A stretch of DNA of 64,000 bases from Comamonas phosphati (GTDB lineage Bacteria; Pseudomonadota; Gammaproteobacteria; Burkholderiales; Burkholderiaceae_C). The notes beneath the pieces are model-generated. The model had not been told where the DNA came from, did not search any database, and worked only from the letters and a program-made list of their open reading frames with translations. Positions 1 through 8,662 of the stretch are shown piece after piece; positions within the stretch are counted from its first letter, which is position 1, and each line of letters opens with the position of its first letter. The DNA is taken from NCBI RefSeq assembly GCF_014637085.1, contig NZ_BMEU01000003.1, positions 62,001 through 126,000 of the forward strand, read 5' to 3'. Both the position numbers and the translations under genes were made by a program.

Positions 1-740
1 AGGGTCGGCACATGGGGCAGGAAGCTCGAGCGCGTGGCATCGGTCACGGCCAGGGCGCGCAGCTTGCCCGACTGCACATGGGGCAGCACGGTGGGCATGT
101 TGGCGATCAGCATGGGAATGGAGCCGCCCAGGGCGTCGTTCAGGCCCTGGCCCGAGCCCTTGTAGGCCACGTGCATGATGTCGGCGCCCGACTTGTCCTT
201 GAACAGCTCGCCGGCCAGGTGCAGGCTGGAGCCCACGCCGGGCGAGGCATAGCTGATCGAATCGGGCCTGGCCTTGGACAGGGCCACCAGCTCCTGGATG
301 GTCTTGGCCGGCACCTGGGGATTGACGGCGATGACATTGGCCGCGCGGCCCATGGAGGCCACGGGCGCGAAGTCGCCGAACACGTTGTAGGGCAGCTTGG
401 GCATCAGCGTGGGATTGATGGTCAGATTGCCCTGGGGCACGACCAGCAGCGTGTGGCCGTCGGGCCTGGCGCGCTTGACCATGTCGATGCCGATGTTGCC
501 GTTGGCGCCGGGGCGGTTGTCCACGATGGCGGCCTGCTTGTACTCCTCGGTCAGGCCCGTGGCCAGGATGCGGGACAGGATGTCCACTGCGCCACCGGCC
601 GGGAACGGCGCAATGATGGTGAACGGGCCGCTGGACAGCTCCTCGGCGGCGCCGGCAGCGAGCGCGGGGGACATGGCGGCGGGCAGCGCGGCGGTGCAGG
701 CCAGCGCCAGGCAGGACTTGAGAAAGGCGGAGCGTTGCAT
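1..740 (-). CDS. Bug-family (TctC-like) tripartite tricarboxylate transporter binding protein, partial
   Basis: Periplasmic solute-binding protein of the Bug/TctC family, which captures organic acids for tripartite (TTT) transporters or acts alone. The start is the ATG at 740-738, preceded by GAGGAG. A signal peptide follows (MQRSAFLKSCLALA, hydrophobic core, AAMSPALA cleavage region). Mature-domain features of the family are visible: an early IIAPFPAGGAVD segment, the RPGANGNIG segment, and a YASPGVGSSLHLAGELF stretch. The gene runs off the left edge, so the C-terminal lobe is missing. It lies about 200 nt downstream of the aspartate dehydrogenase gene on the same strand and may belong to that catabolic operon, but the gap leaves room for its own promoter. 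No TctA/TctB membrane partner is visible, as is common for Bug proteins. The substrate cannot be told from sequence. Confidence 0.9.
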   Translation of the reverse strand, partial: MQRSAFLKSCLALACTAALPAAMSPALAAGAAEELSSGPFTIIAPFPAGGAVDILSRILATGLTEEYKQAAIVDNRPGANGNIGIDMVKRARPDGHTLLVVPQGNLTINPTLMPKLPYNVFGDFAPVASMGRAANVIAVNPQVPAKTIQELVALSKARPDSISYASPGVGSSLHLAGELFKDKSGADIMHVAYKGSGQGLNDALGGSIPMLIANMPTVLPHVQSGKLRALAVTDATRSSFLPHVPT

Positions 741-937
741 GGTGTTGTCTCCTCGGGGAACGGAAATTTCAAAAAGACCGGGAACCGCTGCGCAGCAGGC
801 TTGATGCAGCGCAAAGGCCGGCGGGCAAAGGCATGACACCATGCTGGAATGGGCAGGCGTTTGCGCGCATCTTTGCCAAGGCGCAGCAGGGCGGATGCCA
901 GCAGCATGGCGCACGGCTGGAACGGATCAAGGCGTAG

Positions 938-1738
938 TCAGATGGCCAGCGCGGCCACGTTGTTGAGCACGGCACGCACCACGCTGTACACGGTCAGCGC
1001 CGAGGTCTTGGGGTTGGCCGCCAGCGGCTTGCCGCGCATGGTCAGCTCCATGGCGCCGAAAGCGCCGCGCGCCTCGACGTGGTGCACGTTTTCAGCGACG
1101 GCCGGGTCGGCGAACAGGCGCACCCTGGTCTGGTCCAGGCCCAGGCCCGCCAGCGACAGCGTGGCCGCCACATTGGCATTCTTGGGATAGAGCTGGGCCG
1201 CCTCGCGGGCCGTGCCTTCGAAGATGCAGAAGGCCTCGGTTAGCGCGGCCAGATCGCAGACCTGCTCGGCCGGCGTGCCGCTCCAGGCCTGGGGCGGCTT
1301 GCGGCCCGTGTAGACCACCGAGTCCAGCCCGCCCACGCGGGCCGCCGCCAGGGCATCGACGCCGCCGATGGCGCCGGACAGCAGCTGCGCCTGGGTCTTG
1401 CCGGCCTCGGCCGCCGCCTGCACGCGCTCGGCCATGCCGGGCGCGCTCAGTGCGCCTATCGAAGCCACCACGCAGGGGATGCCGCGCGCCAGCGCCGGCA
1501 GCACATGCTCTTCGATGGCGCCATGGCCCGCGCACTCCACCACCAGGTCGGGGCGGGCATCGGCGGGCAGGGCCGGCAGGATCTGCGCCTGCGGCGCCAG
1601 ACGGGCCACCGTCTGCTCGATCGCAGCGCTGGTCTCGGGCACCAGCACCCAGCGCACCTGCAGCCGGGCATCGCCGCTCAGCAGCTCCAGAACGCTGGAG
1701 CCAATCGCGCCGCAGCCAATCAATGCAATGTTCTTCAT
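938..1738 (-). CDS. nadX: L-aspartate dehydrogenase (NAD(P)-dependent)
   Basis: Predicted to convert L-aspartate and NAD(P)+ to iminoaspartate/oxaloacetate and ammonia, or the reverse amination. It has 266 residues, the usual family length. An N-terminal Rossmann motif (IALIGCGAIG) is followed by a CAGHGAI segment, the NANVAATLSLAG substrate-site segment and HHVEARGAFG near the C terminus, all hallmarks of the AspDH/NadX fold. The start ATG at 1738 has AGGAAA upstream. It is downstream of the IclR gene (42-nt gap), in an operon with a hydrolase and a cupin and not beside nadB/nadC. A catabolic or amine-transfer role is therefore more likely here than NAD synthesis. The family call is firm; the physiological substrate is inferred. 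Confidence 0.85.
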   Translation of the reverse strand: MKNIALIGCGAIGSSVLELLSGDARLQVRWVLVPETSAAIEQTVARLAPQAQILPALPADARPDLVVECAGHGAIEEHVLPALARGIPCVVASIGALSAPGMAERVQAAAEAGKTQAQLLSGAIGGVDALAAARVGGLDSVVYTGRKPPQAWSGTPAEQVCDLAALTEAFCIFEGTAREAAQLYPKNANVAATLSLAGLGLDQTRVRLFADPAVAENVHHVEARGAFGAMELTMRGKPLAANPKTSALTVYSVVRAVLNNVAALAI

Positions 1739-1780
1739 TTCACATTTCCTGAAAAATGCGCTGGCCCGGCGTGATTCCGG

Positions 1781-2587
1781 TCAGCGCAAACGATCCGGGT
1801 GCTGCTTGCGCAGATGGCCGGACAGGGTCTCGGCCGCCTCGCGCACCTGCTGCGCCCAGAGCTGGGTTTTCTCGGGCACCAGCTCGGTGAACGGGATGGC
1901 CACGGCCAGGCCCGCCACCACCCGTCCGTCCGCGCTGCGCACCGGCGCGGCAATGCTGGAGACGCCGGGCTCGTAAAAGCCCTCGCCCATGGCGTAGCCG
2001 CGCTCGCGGTCCTGCGCCAGCAGGCGCATCAGTTCCTCGACGTTGTGCGGCGTGCTTTCGGAAAACTGGGGCAGCGCCTCGCCGCCGAAGACTTCGCGCA
2101 GCTGCGCCAGATCCATGTCCTGCAGCAGGGCACGCCCCAGCACCGTGGCATGGGCCGGCAGGCGCGAGCCCACGCGCACGGCGCCCTGAAAGGCGCCGGG
2201 CGGCGCGATGCGCGCCACATAGACCACCGAGGTGCCGTCGAGCAGCGCCAGATTGCTGGTCATGCCCAGCGCATCGCACAGGCCTTGCAGCACCGGCTCG
2301 GCCAGTTGCGCCAGCGGCTGGGTCGACAGATAGTCGTAGCCCAGGCGCAGCACGGCCAGGCCCAGCCGGTATTCGGTGCCGCTGCGCTGCAGATACCCCG
2401 AGTTTTCGAGCGTGGTCAACATGCGGAACACCGTGGAGCGCGGCAGCTGCAGATGGCGGGCCAGCTCGGGCGCGCTCCACACGGGCTGCGCCGGGCCGAA
2501 GCAGGCCAGCAGGCGCAGCCCGCGCTCCAGCGCGGGCACGGTGTAACGGTCGTTGTCGTTGGTCGAAATCTCGGAGGTATCGTTCAT
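1781..2587 (-). CDS. IclR-family transcriptional regulator
   Basis: DNA-binding regulator of 268 residues. The N-terminal winged helix-turn-helix is at about residues 20-80 (ELARHLQLPRSTVFRMLTTL), and the C-terminal IclR effector-binding domain covers about 90-260, with the family's YVARI and GRALL segments. IclR proteins usually control the catabolic operon they sit in and bind small organic acids. The ATG (2587-2585) overlaps the TGA of the alpha/beta hydrolase gene, so the regulator is inside the operon it probably controls. The inverted repeat at 4054-4088 over the operon promoter is a candidate binding site. The effector is unknown. Confidence 0.9.
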   Translation of the reverse strand: MNDTSEISTNDNDRYTVPALERGLRLLACFGPAQPVWSAPELARHLQLPRSTVFRMLTTLENSGYLQRSGTEYRLGLAVLRLGYDYLSTQPLAQLAEPVLQGLCDALGMTSNLALLDGTSVVYVARIAPPGAFQGAVRVGSRLPAHATVLGRALLQDMDLAQLREVFGGEALPQFSESTPHNVEELMRLLAQDRERGYAMGEGFYEPGVSSIAAPVRSADGRVVAGLAVAIPFTELVPEKTQLWAQQVREAAETLSGHLRKQHPDRLR

Positions 2588-3468
2588 GGCTGTCGGCTGG
2601 TGCTTTGGTTCAACAAAGATGCCAGCTTCTGCGCAATCACCACGGGTTGTTCCACGGGTGAAGCATGGCCAGCGGCCGCAAGCGTACCGTAGTGGGCGCC
2701 CAGCCGTTCGGCCCAGGCCTTGCAGGCCTCGGGGGACGTGACCACGTCATGTTCTCCCACCCAGACCTGGACCGGCATGGACAGCTTGCCTGCCGCCTGG
2801 CCCAGGTCGCTGCCGCACAGCAGTTCCACCGCCTGCGCATAGCCTTGCGGCTGCATGCGGGCCGTGTTCCAGCGCACCCATTCGCGCACCGTCTCGGGCG
2901 CCTCGGCCGAGACCAGCCGCTGGTCGATCACGGCCGCCAGGCCGGCAACGCCCTTTTCGGCCAGCGCAGCCAGGCGCCCCTGGCGTACCTTGGCCTGCTG
3001 CTCGGCCTTGGCCGGCGCGCCATAGCCGCCGGCCGGGCTGATGAGCACCAGTTGCTCGACCAGGCCGGAGTCGGCCGCGGCGGCCGAGCAGGCCAGCCTG
3101 GCCGCCATCAGCGCGCCCAGCGAGTGGCCGACCAGAAGGCAGCGGCGCACGCCCAGAACCTCCAGGGACCGGGCCAGCGCCCAAGCATAGTGAGCATCGC
3201 CGGGTGCCGGCAGCGCCAGCGGCGTGGATACGCCGTAGCCCGGGGCATCCCAGGCCAGCACGCGCACCTTGCCGCCCAGCGGCAGCGCCACATCGAGCCA
3301 CGAAGCCGCGCCCGAGCTGATGCCGTGCAGCAGCACGACGGCAAACTCGGCCGCAGCCTCCCCGGCCTCGCGCCAGGCGGCCTGGGAGCCATCCGGCAAC
3401 GGCACGAGTCGCTCGGGAAAGCCGGCCTCCAGCTGCTGCAGCTTGAGGGACAGCGTGTCCTGCGCCAT
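2584..3468 (-). CDS. alpha/beta-fold hydrolase
   Basis: Alpha/beta hydrolase of about 294 residues, related to the MhpC/C-C bond hydrolase and esterase group. Visible features are the oxyanion segment LLHGISSGAASW, the nucleophile elbow GHSLGA (Ser), the acid in GEHDVV, and the catalytic His in AAGHASPVEQP. The frame stays open 29 codons further upstream, but that extension overlaps the cupin gene. The ATG at 3468, 8 nt after the cupin stop, is the natural start. Translational coupling to the IclR gene (ATGA overlap) supports operon membership. The likely job is hydrolysis of an intermediate in the pathway encoded here. The substrate cannot be assigned. Confidence 0.85.
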   Translation of the reverse strand: MAQDTLSLKLQQLEAGFPERLVPLPDGSQAAWREAGEAAAEFAVVLLHGISSGAASWLDVALPLGGKVRVLAWDAPGYGVSTPLALPAPGDAHYAWALARSLEVLGVRRCLLVGHSLGALMAARLACSAAAADSGLVEQLVLISPAGGYGAPAKAEQQAKVRQGRLAALAEKGVAGLAAVIDQRLVSAEAPETVREWVRWNTARMQPQGYAQAVELLCGSDLGQAAGKLSMPVQVWVGEHDVVTSPEACKAWAERLGAHYGTLAAAGHASPVEQPVVIAQKLASLLNQSTSRQP

Positions 3469-3476
3469 GGCCGGGC

Positions 3477-4007
3477 TCAGCGCTTGATCTTGGCCAGCGG
3501 ATGCTCGGGCGGATAGGTCGGGGTGATGGGCTTCTGGGCGCCCAGCATCACGCACATCAGCGCGTCTTCGTCGCCGACGTTGATCTCTTCGCGGTACACG
3601 CCCGGCGGCACGGAAACCACGTCGCGGTCGGTCAGGATGGTCTCGAAGCGCTGGCCATCCTTCTCGAGCACCAGCTTGAGCTTGCCGCGCATCACGAAGA
3701 ACACTTCCTCGACGTCGGTATGCAGGTGCGAAGGGCCTTCATGGCCGGCCGGGATGACCATGGTGGAGAAGGTGAAGTTCTCCGAGGGGATGGTGGTGCT
3801 GTCCGCAGCCACGCCCGTGCCGCCCGTGCCGATGTAGCGCATCTGGCCGCGGCGGTACTTGGGGTCGAAATCGGCCTGGAACTTCAGCGCGTCGAAGTCG
3901 TACTTGCGCGTGGAAAAGCGCGCGATGCGCGTGTTCATCCAGTCTTCAAAGCTAGCGCCTTCGGGCTGGTCCCAGCTGCGGGGGGTGTTCTGTGTGGAGT
4001 CCGTCAT
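3477..4007 (-). CDS. cupin-domain protein
   Basis: Protein of 176 residues with one conserved beta-barrel (cupin) domain. The first cupin motif is GPSHLHTDVEEVFFVMRGKL (metal-binding His/His/Glu pattern), and the second motif lies around VVSVPPGVYREEINVGDE. The start ATG at 4007 follows AGGAGA. It is the first gene of a minus-strand operon (cupin, hydrolase, IclR, AspDH). Cupins of this size in catabolic operons are dioxygenases, isomerases or small-molecule sensors, and the sequence does not decide between them. A consensus-like promoter and an operator-like repeat lie directly upstream (4054-4119). Confidence 0.8.
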   Translation of the reverse strand: MTDSTQNTPRSWDQPEGASFEDWMNTRIARFSTRKYDFDALKFQADFDPKYRRGQMRYIGTGGTGVAADSTTIPSENFTFSTMVIPAGHEGPSHLHTDVEEVFFVMRGKLKLVLEKDGQRFETILTDRDVVSVPPGVYREEINVGDEDALMCVMLGAQKPITPTYPPEHPLAKIKR

Positions 4008-4053
4008 TTATCTCTCCTGTAACCGCTGACACATGGCAAAAGCCTTTGGCTTT

Positions 4054-4119
4054 GTCTCACCAATAAAACATAGTTCATTTGGTGAAACAATTATAGGAAG
4101 GCTCCCTCTTTCTCCACAA
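4054..4119 (-). promoter_or_regulatory. promoter and operator of the cupin-hydrolase-IclR-AspDH operon
   Basis: On the minus strand a perfect TATAAT -10 box (4095-4090) stands 18 nt after TTGTGG (4119-4114), a usable -35. Just downstream of the -10 is an inverted repeat: GTCTCACCAA at 4054-4063 and TTGGTGAAAC at 4079-4088 (9 of 10 positions complementary, 15-nt spacer), covering the expected transcription start. This position fits repression, and the IclR gene in the operon is the obvious candidate. The promoter is seen; the regulator assignment is inferred. Confidence 0.6.
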
Positions 4120-4246
4120 GTACGGGATGTCACTTATATCCACGGCCCCGTTGCAATGGAGCCCTCTCGCCTCCGAGAACAGCGGCCTGCCGACGAAAAA
4201 AAGGGTGCCGAAGCACCCTTGAATTCCCTTGGAGGACAAGATGAAA

Positions 4247-5923
4247 TCAGGCGTCGCGCAGCTCCCGCCGCAGGATCTTGCCGACGGGGGTCTTGGGCAG
4301 CTCGTCGCGGAACACGATGAGGCGCGGGCGCTTGTAGCCCGTGAGGTTGGCCATGCAGTAGTCGCGCACGGCCTGTTCGGTCAGCGCAGCATCCTTTCTG
4401 ACGATGACCAGCTTGATGGCTTCGCCCGATTTCTCGTCGGGCACGCCGACCACGGCGCACTCGAGCACGCCGGGGCAGTTGGAAACCACGTCTTCCACCT
4501 CGTTGGGATAGACGTTGAAGCCGCTGACGATGACCATGTCCTTCTTGCGGTCCACGATCTTGAAGTAGCCGCGCTCGTCCACCGTGCCGATGTCGCCGGT
4601 GCGCATATAGCCGTCCTCGGTGAACACCTTGGCCGTCTCGTCGGGCCGCTGCCAGTAGCCGGCCATGACCTGGGGCCCCTTGACGGCGATCTCGCCGGTC
4701 AGCCCGGGCCGGGTCACGTCGTTGCCGGCCTCGTCCAGCAGCTTGAGCCAGGTGCTGGGCAGGGGTACGCCGATGGTGCCCGAGAACGCCTTGGACGTGA
4801 CGGGGTTGCAGCTGACCGAGGGGCTGGTTTCCGACAGGCCGTAGCCCTCGCAGATGGGGCAGCCGGTCTTTTGCAGCCACAGCTGGGCCACGGCGCTCTG
4901 CACGGCCATGCCGCCGCCCACCGAGACCTTGAGGTGGGACCAGTCCACGGTGTTGAAATCGGCATGGTTGGCCAGGCCGTTGAACAGCGTGTTCACGGCC
5001 GGTAAGCTGTGGAAGCGGTGTTTGGACAGCTCCTTGAGCGTGGCCTTGAGATCGCGCGGATTCGGGATGAGCACGCTTTTGCCGCCCGTGCGCAGGGACA
5101 GCATCATGTTCACCGTGAAGGCGAAGATGTGATACAGCGGCAGCGCGCAGATGCTGGTGGGCTGCTCGCCCGCGGGCAGCTGATTCATCACGGGTGCGTT
5201 CCAGGCCTCGGACTGCAGCACGTTGGCAACGATGTTGCGGTGCAGCAGCGTCGCGCCCTTGCTCACGCCCGTGGTGCCGCCCGTGTACTGCAGCAGCGCC
5301 ATGTCGTCAGGCTTGATGGCCGGCGCGGTGAAGGCCGCGCCGCGCCCCCGGGCCAGCGCGCTGTTGAAGCGCACGGCGCCGGGCAGCTCGAAGGGCGGCA
5401 CCAGCTTCTTGACCGAGCGCACCACGTAGTTGACGAGCGCGCCCTTGAGCAGGCCCAGCTCGTCGCCCATGGCGCACAGCACGATGTGCTCCAGGGCGCT
5501 GCCGTGCATGCCGTCCTGCAGCGTCTTGGCGAAGTTCTCGATGATGACGATGGCCTTGGCGCCCGAATCCTTGAGCTGGTGTTCCAGCTCGCGCGCCGTG
5601 TACAGCGGATTGACGTTGACCACCACAAAGCCCGCGCGCAGCACGGCGGCTACGGCCACCGGGTACTGGGGCATGTTGGGCATCATCAGCGCCACGCGAT
5701 CGCCGCGCGCCAGGCCCAGGCTCTGCAGATAGGCGGCAAAGGCACGGCTCTGGCGGTCGACCTGGGCATAGGTCAGCTCCTTGCCCATGAAGGAATAGGC
5801 CACGCGGCCGGCGTATTTGTCGAAGGCCTCCTGCATCAGGGCCACCAGCGAGGGGTATTGCGACGGATCGATGTCGGCAGGCACTCCTGCCGGATAGGCG
5901 CCCAGCCATGGACGGTCACTCAT
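4247..5923 (-). CDS. fadD: long-chain fatty acid-CoA ligase
   Basis: Activates fatty acids to acyl-CoA with ATP at the inner membrane, feeding beta-oxidation or lipid synthesis. The 558 residues match FadD length. ANL-family motifs are in order: the phosphate loop YTGGTTGVSKGA near residue 215, GYGLSETSP in the middle, YMRTGDIG near residue 430, and the C-terminal PKTPVGKILRRELR with the catalytic lysine. The frame also opens at a TTG (5953), but the ATG at 5923 has GGAG at good spacing and is preferred. It is transcribed alone, divergent from nothing close. The nearest upstream feature is the terminator of the aldolase gene. Confidence 0.92.
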   Translation of the reverse strand: MSDRPWLGAYPAGVPADIDPSQYPSLVALMQEAFDKYAGRVAYSFMGKELTYAQVDRQSRAFAAYLQSLGLARGDRVALMMPNMPQYPVAVAAVLRAGFVVVNVNPLYTARELEHQLKDSGAKAIVIIENFAKTLQDGMHGSALEHIVLCAMGDELGLLKGALVNYVVRSVKKLVPPFELPGAVRFNSALARGRGAAFTAPAIKPDDMALLQYTGGTTGVSKGATLLHRNIVANVLQSEAWNAPVMNQLPAGEQPTSICALPLYHIFAFTVNMMLSLRTGGKSVLIPNPRDLKATLKELSKHRFHSLPAVNTLFNGLANHADFNTVDWSHLKVSVGGGMAVQSAVAQLWLQKTGCPICEGYGLSETSPSVSCNPVTSKAFSGTIGVPLPSTWLKLLDEAGNDVTRPGLTGEIAVKGPQVMAGYWQRPDETAKVFTEDGYMRTGDIGTVDERGYFKIVDRKKDMVIVSGFNVYPNEVEDVVSNCPGVLECAVVGVPDEKSGEAIKLVIVRKDAALTEQAVRDYCMANLTGYKRPRLIVFRDELPKTPVGKILRRELRDA

Positions 5924-6047
5924 GCTGCTTGTCTCCGGTGTCGAATCGCTCAATCAGCGCATTGTCATAAAAAGCACGATCGTTCGATACTGTAGTAACC
6001 CTAGTACTACTCCCTACACCAGAGCCTGGTCGCGGCCCCGGAAAAGC

Positions 6048-6081
6048 CGAAAGCCCGCCGGCTTGCGCCTGCGGGCTTTCG
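6048..6081 (-). terminator. Rho-independent terminator of the aldolase gene
   Basis: A perfect 11-bp stem, CGAAAGCCCGC (6048-6058) with GCGGGCTTTCG (6071-6081) and a 12-nt loop, is followed on the minus strand by a short T-rich run. It lies about 55 nt past the fba stop codon. Confidence 0.75.
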
Positions 6082-6090
6082 ATGATTCTT

Positions 6091-6132
6091 GGCCTGTAGC
6101 GCCTGCTCAGCAAGCGCGGGCAGCTATCAAAT
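6091..6132. repeat. copy of a short intergenic repeat (GCAGCTATCAAA type)
   Basis: Contains an AGCGC...GCTcagcaAGCGC inverted segment followed by GCAGCTATCAAA. The same signature occurs at 21471-21510 (inverted), 45422-45440 and 47061-47080, each time 3' of a gene and three times beside a terminator. It is a dispersed non-coding element of unknown function. Confidence 0.55.
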
Positions 6133-6137
6133 CATGA

Positions 6138-7202
6138 TCAGTTCACGACTTGGGCCAATTCGCCAGCGGTGTACTTCCTGGCCATCTGCTCAAGGCTGTA
6201 GCCCTTGATCTTGGCGCCCTGGCCTTCGCAGCCGAATTCCATGTAGCGCGCCTTGCAGACCAGCTTGGCGGCTTCGCGGGCGGGCTTGAGCCATTCGCGG
6301 GCGTCGAACTTGTCGGGGTTCTCGGCCATGAACTTGCGCACGGCGCCCGTCATGGCCAGGCGGATGTCGGTGTCGATGTTGATCTTGCGCACGCCGAACT
6401 TGATGGCTTCCTGGATTTCCTCCACGGGCACGCCGTAGGTTTCCTTCATCTTGCCGCCGTACTGGTTGATGATGACCAGCAGCTCCTGGGGCACGGAGGA
6501 GGAGCCGTGCATCACCAGGTGGGTGTTGGGGATGCGGGCGTGGATTTCCTTGACGCGGCTGATGGCCAGGATGTCGCCCGTGGGCTTGCGCGAGAACTTG
6601 TAGGCGCCGTGGCTGGTGCCGATGGCGATGGCCAGGGCATCGAGCTGCGTGGCCTTGACGAACACGGCGGCTTCCTCGGGGTCGGTCAGCATCTGGCTGT
6701 GGTCCAGCTTGCCCACGGCGCCGATGCCGTCTTCCTCGCCCGCATCGCCGGTTTCCAGGTTGCCCAGGCAGCCCAGCTCCCCTTCCACGGTGGCGCCGAT
6801 GCGGTGGGCCATGGCCACGACCTTTTGCGTCACGTCCACGTTGTAGTCGAAGGACGAAGGCGTCTTGCCGTCGCTCATCAGCGAGCCGTCCATCATCACC
6901 GAGCCGAAGCCCAGGTTCAGCGCACCCTGGCAGATCTCGGGCGTGGTGCCGTGGTCCTGGTGCATGACCAGGGGAATGTGGGGGTACATCTCGGCGGCAG
7001 CCTGGATCAGGTGCTTGATGAAGGGCTCGCCAGCATACTTGCGGGCGCCGGCGCTGGCCTGCAGGATCACGGGCGCGCCCACTTCGTCGGCCGCCGACAT
7101 CACGGCCTGGACTTGCTCCAGGTTGTTGACGTTGAAAGCAGGAATGCCATAGCCGTTTTCAGCGGCATGGTCGAGCATTTCGCGCATCGAGATAAGAGGC
7201 AT
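6138..7202 (-). CDS. fbaA: fructose-bisphosphate aldolase, class II
   Basis: Zinc-dependent aldolase that interconverts fructose 1,6-bisphosphate with glyceraldehyde 3-phosphate and dihydroxyacetone phosphate in glycolysis/gluconeogenesis. The 354 residues are the usual length. The zinc and active-site segment [10 protein letters not shown], the GYEG-type loop region and the HGSSSVPQE phosphate-binding segment are all present. The start ATG at 7202 begins [13 protein letters not shown], typical of betaproteobacterial Fba. It is monocistronic with its own terminator. Pyruvate kinase, GAPDH and transketolase lie within 12 kb, but pgk, often clustered with them in Burkholderiales, is not in the window. 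Confidence 0.95.
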   Translation of the reverse strand: MPLISMREMLDHAAENGYGIPAFNVNNLEQVQAVMSAADEVGAPVILQASAGARKYAGEPFIKHLIQAAAEMYPHIPLVMHQDHGTTPEICQGALNLGFGSVMMDGSLMSDGKTPSSFDYNVDVTQKVVAMAHRIGATVEGELGCLGNLETGDAGEEDGIGAVGKLDHSQMLTDPEEAAVFVKATQLDALAIAIGTSHGAYKFSRKPTGDILAISRVKEIHARIPNTHLVMHGSSSVPQELLVIINQYGGKMKETYGVPVEEIQEAIKFGVRKINIDTDIRLAMTGAVRKFMAENPDKFDAREWLKPAREAAKLVCKARYMEFGCEGQGAKIKGYSLEQMARKYTAGELAQVVN

Positions 7203-7273
7203 GGTGGGTTCCGTTCAAAGTTTTGAGGGGCAGCGCCAGGCAGGACCTGGTAACCGCTTGGTAACCTCAGATT

Positions 7274-8662
7274 TTAACCGGCAGCCGGGATTTCCAGGCG
7301 ATAGCAGGTGGTGAAGCCCTGCGGCGCCGGCGCAATGCCGAAGCTGCCGCCGTGGGCCTGCAGCACGCGGGCCACGATTTCATGGCCCAGGTGCAGGCTG
7401 TCCGCCGGCGGCGCCACGGGCGCCCCCCCCAGGCGGCGGCCGTCGTCGCAGACCTGCATCCAGACGCGGCCATCGTCGCCATGCCCGGCCTGCACCTCGA
7501 CCTGGGTGCCCGGCGGGCTGTGCCGGACGGCATTTTCCACCAGATTGCGCAGCGCCGACTCGAGCAGCACGGCATTGCCCTTGACCCACAGATGCTCCGG
7601 CGCCACCACGGACAGGCTGTCGTCGCACTGCCAGGCCGCCTGGGCCTGGGCGGCGACCACCGTGCGCGCCACGCCGGCCCAGTCCACGGGCTGCAGCGGG
7701 CCGTCCTGCAGGCTGCGCCCGGCGCGGGCCAGCGCCAGCAGCTGGTCCAGCACGTGGCCGGCGTGCAGCGCGTCCCGCCCTATGCGCCGCAGCGCCTGGC
7801 GCAGGCTTTCCGCGTCCCCTGCCCGATCCACCCGGCCGTGCAGCACGGATTCCAGTGCCTGGGCCTGCAGCACGATGGAGGCCAGCGGCGTGCGCAGCTC
7901 GTGGGCCACCTCGTTGGCCAGATTGCGCTCGCGCGCCAGCGCCTCCTGCTGCCGGTCCAGCAGGGTGTTGATGGAATGGACCATGGGGTCCAGTTCGCGC
8001 AGCACATGCGTTTCGGTCAGGCGCTGGTCCTGTGACAGGTCCAGCTGCGCCACGGCGTGCGACAAGGTGTTGACGGGCCGCAGGCCGCGCCGTATGGCAA
8101 TGCCCAGCACGATCACGATGACGGGCAGCAGCCAGAGGCCGGGCACGACCATCTGCATGGCGAGGTCGTCGGCCAGGCTGTCGCGTTCGCTCAAGGCCAG
8201 CATCACGGTGACCTTGGCCGTGCCGTCCTTGCTCCATTGGGTGAAGCTGCGCCAGACGCTTTGCGGCGCCAGCTTGAGCGTGGCAAAGCCCTGCTCGACC
8301 TCGAACCGCGGCATGGGCGCGCCGCCGGTGCGCGAAATCAGCTCGCCCTTTGCATCCCACAGCGTCACGCTCAGGGACTCCTGGTAGTCGTGCGCCCGCA
8401 GCCAGGGCGGCACCTTGACCGGCGTGGCGGCGTCGCTGGCCACGTCGCCATGGACTTTCCAGTTCAGCACCAGGGCCGCCACGCTGGCCAGGTGGCCGTC
8501 GGTCAGCTCCTGCGCCTCCTCCACACCGGTCTGGTAGCCCCAGACGACGAAGCTGCCCCAGACCAGCACCAGGGCCCCGAGCATCCAGGCCAGCAGATGC
8601 AGGAACAGCGAGGGCCGGCTCGGCGCAGCCTCTCCGGGTCCCCGGGAGCTGGCGGCCTTCAT
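7274..8662 (-). CDS. sensor histidine kinase, PmrB/QseC-like
   Basis: Inner-membrane sensor kinase of 462 residues. It has a TM segment at about 18-42, a periplasmic sensor region of about 130 residues, a second TM at about 172-190, a HAMP-like linker, the phosphoacceptor H-box NEVAHELRTPLAS near residue 258, an N-box (LRNLVENAVRHSPPG) and a C-terminal ATPase region. The ATPase lid is unusual: the G1 box reads VCDDGRRLGG, no clear F-box is visible, and the G2 region reads HLGHEIV instead of GLGLAIV. Its ATG overlaps the stop of the response regulator gene, so the two are translationally coupled. The PmrA-like box nearby and adjacent PAP2 genes suggest a cationic-peptide/metal-sensing PmrAB-type system; this is inference. 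Confidence 0.85.
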   Translation of the reverse strand: MKAASSRGPGEAAPSRPSLFLHLLAWMLGALVLVWGSFVVWGYQTGVEEAQELTDGHLASVAALVLNWKVHGDVASDAATPVKVPPWLRAHDYQESLSVTLWDAKGELISRTGGAPMPRFEVEQGFATLKLAPQSVWRSFTQWSKDGTAKVTVMLALSERDSLADDLAMQMVVPGLWLLPVIVIVLGIAIRRGLRPVNTLSHAVAQLDLSQDQRLTETHVLRELDPMVHSINTLLDRQQEALARERNLANEVAHELRTPLASIVLQAQALESVLHGRVDRAGDAESLRQALRRIGRDALHAGHVLDQLLALARAGRSLQDGPLQPVDWAGVARTVVAAQAQAAWQCDDSLSVVAPEHLWVKGNAVLLESALRNLVENAVRHSPPGTQVEVQAGHGDDGRVWMQVCDDGRRLGGAPVAPPADSLHLGHEIVARVLQAHGGSFGIAPAPQGFTTCYRLEIPAAG

